Source of the DNA: WAOL01 sp964399035 | GTDB lineage: Archaea; Thermoproteota; Thermoprotei_A; Sulfolobales; NBVN01 | Assembly (NCBI GenBank): GCA_964399035.1 | Contig: CAYNPH010000067.1 | Location: 1 to 49,326, forward strand | Direction of reading: 5' to 3' | Length of the DNA: 49,326 nucleotides | Shown: piece after piece, positions 15,608 to 23,815 of the stretch | How the letters are laid out: every line of letters begins with the position of its first letter | How positions within the stretch are numbered: position 1 is the stretch's first letter | The notes under the pieces: model-generated | What the model was told of the DNA's origin: nothing | Database searches by the model: none | The model's input: the letters and a program-made list of their open reading frames with translations, nothing else | Made by a program: the position numbers and the translations under genes

Positions 15608-16798
15608 ATGCGGAAAGGGTTAATGCTCGGGATAGCCGCACTCATAATCATAGCCCTACTAGCGGTCGGCGTACTTAAGCTCTACCTCTCAACACAGCAA
15701 CCCCAAACAACGCAAACCACGGCAACAACCACCACTACCTCCACAACCACGCGATCAAGCACCACATCACCAACAACAACGCAGGAAAGCAACGGAGGCA
15801 TAACGGTGGTGGACGCGCTCGGCAGGAAAGTCACGCTACCCCACGTAGCGCAGAGGGTGGTCGTGACGGACGATGAGGTGGCTGAGCTAGTGCAGCTACT
15901 CGGCGCGGCGGATAAGGTCGTCGGGATAGAGCCAAGCATTAAGACGAGAGGTTACTTCCCCTTAATGGCGGACAAGCCGGTCACGGGCAGTCAGTTTAGG
16001 GGCCTTAACTACGAGCTACTCATGAAGCTCAAGCCCGACGTAGTCATAATGATGGACGTGGGCCCGGTAGGCAAGATAATCGATAAGCTCAACAAGATCG
16101 GGATCAAGTGCGTCGTCATAAGCATAGACCCGGCGAAAATACCTCAAACCCTCAAAATACTGGGCAAGATCCTCGGGAAGGAGGAGAGGGCTGAGGCCGC
16201 CCTCAAGTGGTGGAACCAGAAGTGGGCCGAGCTCGAGCAGAGGCTAGCCCCCCTCAAGGGTAAGCCCAAGCTCAAGGTATTCGTGGGGATGGGCTTCGCG
16301 CCGTCCAAGAAGCTACCCCTACACACGTGGGGGCAGTTAGCGAAGTGGAACTACATACTCGACAGGCTCAACATGGTTAACATAGCGGCAAGCAAGCTGA
16401 GGGCTCATGGGGAGGTGGATGAGGAGTTCGTGGCTGAGGAGAACCCCGACATAATAATCATCGGTGACTGGTCAGACAACTGGGTAGGGTACACGAAGAA
16501 CACGACCGCCCTAGCCCAAGCCATGATCCAGAACGTCCTCAACGACCCCGCCCTGAAGGACGTGAACGCCGTTAAGGAACACCACGTCTACGTAATGCAC
16601 TACGTAATGCTCGGGAGCTTCAGGTCAGTCATAGGTGCGTACTACCTAGCGAAGGCCGCGTACCCCAACCTAATGAAGGGCATTGACCCAGACCAAATAC
16701 AGAAGGAGTACTTCGAGAAGTGGTTAGGCGTGCCCTACAAGGGGATATGGTTCTACCCCGAACCATGGAAGAGTAGCTCAACCGGTGGTCAAGCATGA
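15608..16798 (+). CDS. ABC importer substrate-binding protein (BtuF/FepB type)
   Basis: 396 residues from ATG 15608. An N-terminal transmembrane anchor (about 4-24) is followed by a Thr/Ser-rich linker to about residue 60, then the two-lobed cluster A-II binding fold: ITVVDALGRKVTLP at the start, ELLMKLKPDVVIMMD in lobe 1, an interlobe helix, and IIIIGDWSDNW in lobe 2. This class binds haem, ferric siderophores, cobalamin or other metal chelates; the ligand cannot be predicted. It is anchored outside the membrane and hands substrate to the FecCD permease. The last four bases (ATGA) overlap the first radical SAM gene, showing tight coupling of uptake and enzyme. Confidence 0.92.
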   Translation: MRKGLMLGIAALIIIALLAVGVLKLYLSTQQPQTTQTTATTTTTSTTTRSSTTSPTTTQESNGGITVVDALGRKVTLPHVAQRVVVTDDEVAELVQLLGAADKVVGIEPSIKTRGYFPLMADKPVTGSQFRGLNYELLMKLKPDVVIMMDVGPVGKIIDKLNKIGIKCVVISIDPAKIPQTLKILGKILGKEERAEAALKWWNQKWAELEQRLAPLKGKPKLKVFVGMGFAPSKKLPLHTWGQLAKWNYILDRLNMVNIAASKLRAHGEVDEEFVAEENPDIIIIGDWSDNWVGYTKNTTALAQAMIQNVLNDPALKDVNAVKEHHVYVMHYVMLGSFRSVIGAYYLAKAAYPNLMKGIDPDQIQKEYFEKWLGVPYKGIWFYPEPWKSSSTGGQA

Positions 16799-17859
16799 GT
16801 GAACTCAGCACCCTCCTGAGGGAGGCGAGGGAAGGAACCCTGGACAAGCCTGGGGCGCTGGAGCTCCTCAAAAAGGTGAGGGACTACTCAGACCTAATGA
16901 AGCTTATGAGCGTAGCCAGTGAGGTGAGGGACGAGTGCGTTGGGAGGACATATAAGCTCGAGGCGTTCATGTCCCCAATAACTAAGTGCACCACCAACCC
17001 ACCATGCAAGTACTGCAGAAGGTCAGCCGGGACGGAGCGGGAACTACTGACACCTGAGGAGATCAGGTGGGGTGCGGAGCGCGTCGCCGAGACAGGGATC
17101 AAGAGGCTCGAGATAGGGGGCGGTACGCCATGGGGAGGTGCTGGAGAGGCGGTAATTAACGCGGTGAGGATCATTAAGGAGGTAGCCCCCAACCTCCTCA
17201 TAAGGGTTAACGTGGGGCCCGCCCTAACGAGGGAGAACCTACTGAAGCTTAAGGAGTTAGGCGTCGCTGAGGTGAGCAGCAACTTCGAAACAATGAATAG
17301 GGAGGTCTTCAGGGAGGTGAAGCCCGGCGACGACCTGAACGCCAGGATAGCCCTAGCCAAGACCATCGACGCGGCGGGTCTAAGGCTCTCAACAACGATC
17401 ATGGTTGGTATAGGGAGCACGTACGAGGACTACGTGAACCACATCTTCTGGCTCAAGGAGAACATAAGGAACCTGGGGAGGGTAGCCATAACCGTGCTCA
17501 GACCCATTAAAGGCACGCCCATGGAGTCGACCCCGGCAGGCTCCGTAATGGAGGCCCTTAAGGTCGGGGCCCTAGCGAGGGCGGTGCTCAGGGACGTCGA
17601 CCTAGGCTTCGGGGGCATAATGAACGACCACCGCCTAATCCCCCTCAGGGCAATGGCGGGTGGGAACAGGGAGGTTCACTTAAGCGTGCTCGTAACGAAG
17701 TCGAGGACCTGGCTACGCCCAAGCATATCGCCGGCGGAGACTAAGGTCATAACTAACGGCGAATTAATCCTCATCAACTACCTACCCCTAATCACCAGGA
17801 TCATTAAGGAGGCGGGGATGGAGCCCGAGGTCGAGCCTCCCTCCACCACCTCAAGGTGA
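16795..17859 (+). CDS. HmdB-like radical SAM protein, copy A
   Basis: 354 residues in the biotin-synthase/HmdB branch of radical SAM enzymes. An N-terminal helical bundle (LLKKVRDY...ASEVRDECVG) is followed by the cluster motif at C65, C71 and C74 (CTTNPPCKYC). This is CX5CX2C, not the usual CX3CX2C; CX5CX2C was described for HmdB of the [Fe]-hydrogenase FeGP-cofactor pathway. RLEIGGGTPWGG is the SAM-binding GGE-like segment, followed by NFETMNREVF and a C-terminal part of a TIM barrel. It should cleave SAM to a 5'-deoxyadenosyl radical; the substrate is unknown. It overlaps the binding-protein gene and lies 6 nt before its paralogue. No biotin genes are nearby. Confidence 0.88.
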   Translation: MSELSTLLREAREGTLDKPGALELLKKVRDYSDLMKLMSVASEVRDECVGRTYKLEAFMSPITKCTTNPPCKYCRRSAGTERELLTPEEIRWGAERVAETGIKRLEIGGGTPWGGAGEAVINAVRIIKEVAPNLLIRVNVGPALTRENLLKLKELGVAEVSSNFETMNREVFREVKPGDDLNARIALAKTIDAAGLRLSTTIMVGIGSTYEDYVNHIFWLKENIRNLGRVAITVLRPIKGTPMESTPAGSVMEALKVGALARAVLRDVDLGFGGIMNDHRLIPLRAMAGGNREVHLSVLVTKSRTWLRPSISPAETKVITNGELILINYLPLITRIIKEAGMEPEVEPPSTTSR

Positions 17860-17865
17860 GTCCCG

Positions 17866-18912
17866 ATGGCTGATTACACCGCGATACTCAAGCACGCCGT
17901 GAAGGACGGGTTAGGGAGGGATGAGGCATTAACCCTCCTGAAGAAGGTGAGGAACTGGGGATCCCTCCATGACTTGATGAGGGCCGCGAGCAGGGTTAGG
18001 GACGAGGAGGTAGGCACCGAGGTTAAGTTAATGGGGTTCGTGTGCAGCATAACCCCCTGCACGACTAACCCAACATGTAAGTACTGCTTCAGGTGGGCTA
18101 ACCCGAGGCTGTTCTCGTGGGGCGACGTACTGAGCGACGAGGAACTGGAGGCGGGCATGAGGGCGATCCAGGAAGCGGGTCTGAGGAGGGCTGAGCTAGG
18201 TGGCGGGACGTACGCCGGCCCCTTCGGCAGGGACTACACCCTGCATAAGCTTAGGGTGGCTAAGCACGCCGCGCCACGGGTAGGTATATGGGTGACTAAC
18301 GTGTCCTTCGCCCCGGAGGACGTTGCGTTACTCGCCCCGCTCGTGGAGGGGATAACGAGCAACCTAGAGAGCATGAACCACGCGACGTACAAGGCCCTCA
18401 GACCCGGGTCCGACTTACGTAAGCGGGTGGAGATACTGGTGGAGGCAGACAGGCTGGGGATACCCACCGACACCACCCTAATGGTGGGTCTGGGCCTAGG
18501 GAGTAGTGAGGCACCACCGTACGGGGAGTGGGTGGCGTTCCTCGAGTTCGTTAGGTCCCTAAAGCACTTCAGGATACTGGAGATACACCCGTTCAGGCCT
18601 ACGTGGGGCTCGCCCGTGCAGGGCATGGAGCCGGGGTCCGTGGTGGAGACCCTTAAGTTGAGGGCCGTGGCGCGCCTAATGCTCAGGGACGTGTGGTTAA
18701 GCGGTGCCCACACCGTTGAGGGGTTAATGGCTGGCGCTAACCTAATAATGCATGCTTACCCCGTAACGAAGTCCTTCAGGCCGTGGGGACACAGCAGGAT
18801 ATTCGCATCGAAGGTCAGGAGGTTAGCTGGCGACGCGATAGTTGTGGATAACTTAGGGGAGGTCACGAGGGCGGCTAAGGAGTTAGGGTTCAGTGTTGAG
18901 GGCGGCCTATGA
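17866..18912 (+). CDS. HmdB-like radical SAM protein, copy B
   Basis: 348 residues, a paralogue of the preceding gene with identical spacing of the cluster motif: C65, C71, C74 (CTTNPTCKYC), again CX5CX2C, plus an extra C60. RRAELGGGTYAGP matches the SAM-binding segment, and NLESMNHATYKALRPG parallels copy A. The shared N-terminal LLKKVRN...AASRVRDEEVG shows a duplication, yet the two have diverged enough to suggest different substrates or successive steps. ATG 17866 follows the upstream stop by 6 nt. The 3' end overlaps the permease gene by ATGA, so the pair is embedded inside the importer operon. Confidence 0.88.
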   Translation: MADYTAILKHAVKDGLGRDEALTLLKKVRNWGSLHDLMRAASRVRDEEVGTEVKLMGFVCSITPCTTNPTCKYCFRWANPRLFSWGDVLSDEELEAGMRAIQEAGLRRAELGGGTYAGPFGRDYTLHKLRVAKHAAPRVGIWVTNVSFAPEDVALLAPLVEGITSNLESMNHATYKALRPGSDLRKRVEILVEADRLGIPTDTTLMVGLGLGSSEAPPYGEWVAFLEFVRSLKHFRILEIHPFRPTWGSPVQGMEPGSVVETLKLRAVARLMLRDVWLSGAHTVEGLMAGANLIMHAYPVTKSFRPWGHSRIFASKVRRLAGDAIVVDNLGEVTRAAKELGFSVEGGL

Positions 18913-20000
18913 GCGGTGGGCGCGGGAGGCGGGAAGGGGCGTACGCTTCACTAACTAGGCGTAGGGTAGCGGCCCTCACCGGGCTGGCCACGCTACTAAC
19001 GCTACTCACGATCACCTCACTCTCCGTGGGGACCGCCAGCTTAACCTTCGCCAGCGCCGCCCGCCTCCTAGCCCACCTAATCCTACCGGTTGGGGCTCCC
19101 CCAGTACCTCAGGACTTGATGAGGATAGTTGTTGAGTTGAGGTTGCCTAGGGTGCTGATGGGGGTCGTGACCGGGGCCTGCTTCGGGGTTGCGGGCACGT
19201 TGCTTCAGTCGGCGTTGAGGAACCCTCTAGCGTCTCCGTACACCGTCGGTGTGTCGGCTTCAGCTGCGTTCGGCGCTGCCCTAGCCATCATACTCGGTGC
19301 TGGGGTGGTCGGGTGGTTCGGCGAGTACTTCATCTACACTAACCCGTACGCGGTTGTTGCGAATGCCTTCGTCTTCTCGGTACTGTGCGCGGCAATGGTC
19401 TCCGCCCTAGCCCTGATTAAGGGGGCGACCCCCGGCGTCACGATCCTCGCAGGCATATCCATGACTTACCTCTTCTCGGCCGCCACTTCCCTCCTCCAGT
19501 ACTTCGGGACGTCGCAGCAGATAGCTGCCCTAGTGTTCTGGATGTTCGGCGACCTAGGTAAGGCGGGCTGGCTGGACGTCGAGGCCACGGTCGCGGTGTT
19601 CGCGGCGTGCTTCACGGTGGCGATGCTCATGAGCATGAACTACAACGCCCTCATGCTTGAGGATGACGTCGCGCACAGCTTAGGCGTTAACGTTAAGCGC
19701 GTGAGGGCCGCCACCCTAGCCATGGCTTCACTCCTGACGGCGACGCCCGTCGCGTTCGTCGGGGTGATAGGCTTCATCGGCCTGCTAGCCCCGCACATAG
19801 CGAGGTTCCTTGTGGGCGCGGACCACCGCTACCTAATACCCGCCTCCGCCCTCACGGGGGCGTCGCTTCTCCTAGGCGCTGACACGCTCGCACGCACGGT
19901 CCTCTCACCCCTAATCCTGCCTGTGGGTGTCCTAACGGCGTTCATGGGCGTGCCTCTCTTCCTCCACCTACTGCTGAGGAGGGGTGCTAGGTTTTGGTGA
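18909..20000 (+). CDS. FecCD-family ABC transporter permease
   Basis: 363 residues with about ten transmembrane helices. FecCD landmarks: LRLPRVLMGVVTGACFGVAG-TLLQ near residues 78-100, NPLASPYTVGVSASAAFGA, HSLGVNVKRVR (the coupling helix) and GFIGLLAPHIARFLVG. It forms the membrane channel of a metal-chelate or corrinoid importer, as a homodimer because only one permease gene is present. ATG 18909 overlaps the stop of radical SAM copy B, and the end overlaps the ATPase gene. Confidence 0.95.
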   Translation: MSGGRGRREGAYASLTRRRVAALTGLATLLTLLTITSLSVGTASLTFASAARLLAHLILPVGAPPVPQDLMRIVVELRLPRVLMGVVTGACFGVAGTLLQSALRNPLASPYTVGVSASAAFGAALAIILGAGVVGWFGEYFIYTNPYAVVANAFVFSVLCAAMVSALALIKGATPGVTILAGISMTYLFSAATSLLQYFGTSQQIAALVFWMFGDLGKAGWLDVEATVAVFAACFTVAMLMSMNYNALMLEDDVAHSLGVNVKRVRAATLAMASLLTATPVAFVGVIGFIGLLAPHIARFLVGADHRYLIPASALTGASLLLGADTLARTVLSPLILPVGVLTAFMGVPLFLHLLLRRGARFW

Positions 20001-20797
20001 CCCTAAGGATCTGCGGCGTGACCTTCAGGTACGGGAGCGTGGAGGCGTTAAGGGATGTAACCCTCGAGGTTAGGGAGGGGGAGGTAGTCAGCATCATAGG
20101 CCCGAATGGGGCGGGGAAGACCACGCTACTGAAGTGCGTCCTAAACCTGCTGAAGCCCGTTAAGGGCGCGGTCCTCATCGACCCCCACGGCGACGTAGCT
20201 AAGATGCGGGGAGTCGAGAGAGCCAAGCTAATCGCGTACACCCCTCAAGTAGAGGCGCCCGCAGCCCCCCTCACGGTGCTGGAGTTCGTCCTCCTAGGCA
20301 GGAAGCCCTACGTGAGCAGAACCTACGGCAAGGAGGACCTGAGGGTGGCTGAGGAGGTGCTGGAGGAACTCGGGCTACGGGACCTAGCCCTAAGGAGGGT
20401 GTCCGAACTAAGCGGTGGGGAGTGGAGGAAGGCGCTGATAGCGAGGGCACTAGCGCAGAGACCGAAGGTACTCCTACTGGACGAACCAACAAACCACTTA
20501 GACCTAAAACACCAGGTCAGCGTGCTGGAACTAATCAGGGGGTTAAGCAGGGCTAAGGAAGTAGCTACCCTAATGGCGATGCATGACGTCAACCTAGCCA
20601 TAAGGTACTCAGACAAGATCATAGCGCTGAAGAAAGGAACCATAACCTACTGCGGCAACCCAAACGGCGTCACGGCGGACTTAATCGAGGAACTCTACGA
20701 GGTCAGCGTAGAGGTAATCAGGGACAGCAACGGCACACCAGTAATCATCCCTAGGACGGGGGCTAAGCAAACCTGTTTTCAGCGAAGGCCCTCCTGA
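19997..20797 (+). CDS. ABC transporter ATPase (FepC/BtuD type)
   Basis: About 266 residues. All ABC motifs are present: Walker A GPNGAGKTT (about 36-44), Q-loop TPQVEAP, signature LSGGEWRK, Walker B VLLLDEPTNHLD, and H-loop MHDVN. It powers the FecCD permease. GTG 19997 overlaps the permease stop as GTGA; TTG 19994 is also in frame. The last 19 nt overlap the tail of the convergent gene. This closes the five-gene operon binding protein, radical SAM A, radical SAM B, permease, ATPase. Confidence 0.95.
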   Translation: MTLRICGVTFRYGSVEALRDVTLEVREGEVVSIIGPNGAGKTTLLKCVLNLLKPVKGAVLIDPHGDVAKMRGVERAKLIAYTPQVEAPAAPLTVLEFVLLGRKPYVSRTYGKEDLRVAEEVLEELGLRDLALRRVSELSGGEWRKALIARALAQRPKVLLLDEPTNHLDLKHQVSVLELIRGLSRAKEVATLMAMHDVNLAIRYSDKIIALKKGTITYCGNPNGVTADLIEELYEVSVEVIRDSNGTPVIIPRTGAKQTCFQRRPS

Positions 20798-21189
20798 CAG
20801 TACTTAATTACGAGTTCCTGAACCACACCCACTAGGCCGCTCGGTAGGTGCGGGTCACTCAGGTATGACCGTAGATCCCCGCATCTCCTCTTGATGTGCT
20901 TGGTGTTACTCCTCCTAAGCGCTTCGCTCAGCTCTATATCCATGGCTTTCAGGTGCGCTGAGTACGTGCGCGGGTATGCCTTCACGACGGTGCCCGCCCC
21001 TATCCCGTACCCCATTAACTTGAGGGTGCAGGCCTCAGCAACCTCGTGGAGTAGGAGGAGTTCATTGCTGAACACCTCATCCATGCCCACGGTGTCCTCC
21101 TCGTATGTTGGTCCGCTTAAGTATTCAAGCAACTCCTCACAGCTGAGGTCGCAGTTAACGCCGTAGGTAGAGCTAAGTAACTTAAGCAC
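20779..21189 (-). CDS. Unrecognised protein with HEVAE and YSAH motifs
   Basis: 136 residues, mostly helical. LLLLHEVAEACTLKLMGYG and YSAHLKAMDIELSEAL contain His/Glu residues (HExxE, then H and E) that could form a metal site, and a Cys-rich N-terminus (C13, C17) precedes them. No family is assigned. Start GTG 21189 is the first usable codon; the frame stays open further upstream without a standard start, so the N-terminus is uncertain. It is convergent with the ABC ATPase and shares its last 19 bp. Confidence 0.55.
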   Translation of the reverse strand: MLKLLSSTYGVNCDLSCEELLEYLSGPTYEEDTVGMDEVFSNELLLLHEVAEACTLKLMGYGIGAGTVVKAYPRTYSAHLKAMDIELSEALRRSNTKHIKRRCGDLRSYLSDPHLPSGLVGVVQELVIKYCQEGLR

Positions 21190-21703
21190 CCCACCGAGAA
21201 CCTCCTCACACTTAACCCTGAGAGGTAAGGACAGGCAAATCCCCCCAGCACTTCCCTAGCGAGACGAATTAAAAACTAGGTGCGGTTACCTCACCGAACG
21301 TAGTTTATGAGTGCCTGCGCAACGATGCTCCCACCAATAATCGCTGAGCTGACCCTAGCGCTTCACTCAATCCCGCTGCTATGAGAGCGCTGCATGAAGT
21401 GCTCTCACGCGTTGAGGAATGTACCAAAGGAATTAGGGAACTCATTAATTCTATATGGTGAACACCTGAAAGGACGTAAATACAGGGAGTTTCGTCTAGG
21501 AAATAGAGAATAAAATGAATTAATGAATAAAGGTAATTTCATGAGATTACTATATAGGATGTATTGAAGCGTAAGACATTGTAACTATGGAATTTCCATA
21601 CAGAGGAATATTGAATCTCTTTTAAATTTAGTGTAGAGAAGTTAGAGAAGGCACGGATAAGTATTTATATTTAGACAAAAATGTGGAATAAGGGTGAGAA
21701 CTC
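21190..21703. other. AT-rich 514-bp spacer with a possible gene remnant
   Basis: No full-length gene is seen. On the plus strand about 21340-21462 an open stretch reads as an alpha-helical C-terminus (a 26-codon tail from ATG at about 21381, MRALHEVLSRVEECTKG, ending INSIW) preceded by a stop, with shorter matching-looking pieces in other frames. This could be a decayed gene or a very small one. The remainder (21470-21660) is AT-rich, ending in the promoter of the roadblock cluster. Confidence 0.3.
21661..21672 (+). promoter_or_regulatory. TATA box of the roadblock cluster
   Basis: GTATTTATATTT lies 32-43 nt before ATG 21704 in AT-rich DNA, giving a predicted start near 21695. GGTGAG at about 21693-21698 could act as ribosome-binding site. 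This is the only strong promoter signal for the three genes that follow. Confidence 0.6.
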
Positions 21704-22063
21704 ATGTCACAGGCCCTCAAAAGAATACTTACGGACATAACTAGGATTGAGGGGGTTAAGGGCGCAATAGTCGTGTCCAAGGATGGGTTAGTTCTTGATG
21801 CCGTAGTCCCAAGTAAGGACGTGAGTACTGAGGAAATAGCTGCCGCGGTCAGCCAAATAGTTAGCGTTGCTAGCAAGTTAGGTGCTGACTTCGACTTAGG
21901 TAACACCGACATAATAGCGCTGGAGTACGCTAACGGGCGAGTACTCGTTGGCGATATAGGTGAGAACTTCGTGTTAGTCGTTGCCGATAAGACAGCGCTT
22001 GTAGGCATGATAAGAAACGAGATTAAAAGGCAAAGAGATAAGATAAGGGCCATAGTAGGGTAA
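21704..22063 (+). CDS. Roadblock/LC7 domain protein (MglB-like)
   Basis: 119 residues, a single roadblock/LC7 domain: helix 1 (LKRILTDITRIEGV), the strand pair KGAIVVSKDGLVLDAV, the helix EEIAAAVSQIVSVASKLG, then IIALEYANGRVLVGDIGENFVLVVAD, and a basic C-terminal helix. Such proteins dimerise and regulate Ras-like GTPases (MglB for MglA). No GTPase is encoded in the window, so the partner is elsewhere or lost. It is the first gene of a three-gene cluster with its own TATA box. Confidence 0.88.
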   Translation: MSQALKRILTDITRIEGVKGAIVVSKDGLVLDAVVPSKDVSTEEIAAAVSQIVSVASKLGADFDLGNTDIIALEYANGRVLVGDIGENFVLVVADKTALVGMIRNEIKRQRDKIRAIVG

Positions 22064-22147
22064 GAGAGCTTAGCAACAACCATAGAGGGTTAATAAGGGT
22101 AGAAACGAGCTTAACTATCAAACAATTTTTAACAGGCTAATGATGGG

Positions 22148-22741
22148 GTGCACATATTGGCGGTCTTGCGTGGCGCGGCAAACGTGGTGTCAAAATACTT
22201 GAGTGTGCTTGACGTCACGAGTCTTTACGTAATAACAAGTGACGGGCTCCCCCTACTTTTTTATGGTGTTAGCGAGGATGTCGGTGAGGAGCTCGGTGGC
22301 GCTGGCGAAGGGATAATCAAGTCACGGTTGTTGAGCAGGCTCTGCGATAATGCCGACACGCTAGTTATTGTCGGGTCACGAGATGTTGTGGTACATAAGA
22401 TAGATGGGTCAACGTACGTCACCGCGGTAGTCGCTAGGGGCACGGGTTACTCGGTAGCGTCTTCACTAACCTCAAACGCACCTAAGTGCGGGAAGTGCGG
22501 GAACAGCTTAAAATACACGGTAATAACCTGCCCAAACTGCGGTAAGAAACTACCCTTCACCACAACAGTATGCCCGTTCTGTGGGGAGGTCATAAGGTTT
22601 AGGAGATGCCCTGCATGCTCAGCCGTGATAGACTCGTCAGGGAGGCCCGCAAGGGTACTCGAGAGGCTTGCTTCGGGATCCGTAGCAAGTTCGTTCTCCT
22701 TCACCGAGCAGGGTAAGGGTGAAGGAGGTGAATCAATGTAG
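22148..22741 (+). CDS. Roadblock-like domain fused to a double zinc ribbon
   Basis: 197 residues. Residues about 5-105 resemble a roadblock domain (SLYVITSDGLPLLFYG, ADTLVIVGSRDVVVHKIDG). Four CxxC pairs follow (C114/C117, C128/C131, C142/C145, C154/C157), making two zinc ribbons, and then a Ser-rich tail. The combination suggests an adaptor that joins a roadblock dimer to another protein or nucleic acid. Start GTG 22148 follows GATGGGG. It lies 85 bp after the simple roadblock gene and 16 bp before the third gene. Confidence 0.75.
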   Translation: MHILAVLRGAANVVSKYLSVLDVTSLYVITSDGLPLLFYGVSEDVGEELGGAGEGIIKSRLLSRLCDNADTLVIVGSRDVVVHKIDGSTYVTAVVARGTGYSVASSLTSNAPKCGKCGNSLKYTVITCPNCGKKLPFTTTVCPFCGEVIRFRRCPACSAVIDSSGRPARVLERLASGSVASSFSFTEQGKGEGGESM

Positions 22742-22757
22742 GAGAGGTTGAGCGTTA

Positions 22758-23780
22758 ATGCCGTGCAGGTTCATAGCCCGTGGAACGAGCTTAAAACTAC
22801 TGACGCCAAGCGGGGACTCAAGCCTGCAGGACATGCTGAGGAGCGCCGTAAGTGAGGTAGGAGGTAACCTAACGGGCAGAATTGAAGGCATAGTCAGCCT
22901 TCCTAGAGGGGACTGTGAATTCGCCATGGACCTAGAGAACGGGGTAATCATTACTGCGTGTGTTGACTGCGGTACCGAGCACACGGGTAATGAAGCCGTG
23001 GAGGCGCTGAAGGAATTACTTAACGAAGTACCGAGTAAGGGGTACGTAGAAATAATGAAGCTCAGCAAGGCCGCCCTAGAGCTAGACGTTAGCACGGCAC
23101 CGAACACACAGGTCAACAATGCCTTGCGCCTTGAGGACCTGCTATCGCAGACAAGCAGGAACGCTGGCGACGAGGACAGTGAAACCATAGCTAACCCCGA
23201 CGCCACAGAAACGCCGCAACCAAGACCCAGCCCATCCGAGGAAGTAGTGGGCGTCGGTGGCGAGCTAAGTGAAGGCAGGGAGAACCCTGTTAGCATGTTG
23301 ACTTTGGCTAACAACGTGACGCCCGATATCATTAGGGAGTCACCAGAGGTGTTCCTCGCAAACATGGTAATACACTCGAAAACCATCGACTTAAGCATGG
23401 ACGGCTCTAATCTGGCGTCCTTCATTAACAGGGCAAAAGAACTTTCATCAACCAGGACAGATAAGGCTTTCAGGTTAGTCGTGACGCTCAAGTCCGGTGA
23501 GACCTACAATATTTTCTTCCACGGGGGCAAACCGTGCGTGGTGTTCAAGCACACGACGCTCTATGACGGTGTTAAGCAACTCGACACTACTAATGTGGAG
23601 AGGCACCTAGGGTCGCTCGAGAAAAACAACATAAAGCACATACTGCTCTGCGAGGTGTCTAACCCATTAATCGTGAGATCTATTGAGAAGACCTGCAATG
23701 TTTCCCCACCAGCGAGTACGCTGAAGAGAACGGCTAGGAGAAAGCATGGGCTCCTTTCCAAACTGCTCGGCAGGAGGTAG
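22758..23780 (+). CDS. DUF2226-like protein
   Basis: 340 residues. The N-terminal domain (1-115) has features I associate with archaeal DUF2226 proteins: GRIEGIVSLPRGDCEFAMDL, then GYVEIMKLSKAALELDV. An acidic, low-complexity linker (about 125-180, many Glu/Ser/Pro) leads to a C-terminal domain (about 200-320) whose core (LKSGETYNIFFHGGKPCVVF) repeats the same strand pattern, so it may be a duplicated fold. The basic C-terminus (RTARRKHGLLSKLLGRR) could touch nucleic acid or membrane lipid. Function unknown; context implies a complex with the roadblock proteins. Confidence 0.6.
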   Translation: MPCRFIARGTSLKLLTPSGDSSLQDMLRSAVSEVGGNLTGRIEGIVSLPRGDCEFAMDLENGVIITACVDCGTEHTGNEAVEALKELLNEVPSKGYVEIMKLSKAALELDVSTAPNTQVNNALRLEDLLSQTSRNAGDEDSETIANPDATETPQPRPSPSEEVVGVGGELSEGRENPVSMLTLANNVTPDIIRESPEVFLANMVIHSKTIDLSMDGSNLASFINRAKELSSTRTDKAFRLVVTLKSGETYNIFFHGGKPCVVFKHTTLYDGVKQLDTTNVERHLGSLEKNNIKHILLCEVSNPLIVRSIEKTCNVSPPASTLKRTARRKHGLLSKLLGRR

Positions 23781-23815
23781 GCTTCGTCTTAGAAAGAATA
23801 ACACGCCTAACTAAA

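Noticed and set aside
16795..18912. Radical SAM pair as biotin synthases
   Set aside because: Cluster motif is CX5CX2C in both and no biotin synthesis gene is nearby.
20779..21189. HEVAE protein as a zinc protease
   Set aside because: The motif is HExxE, not HExxH, and no other protease feature is visible; left unassigned.
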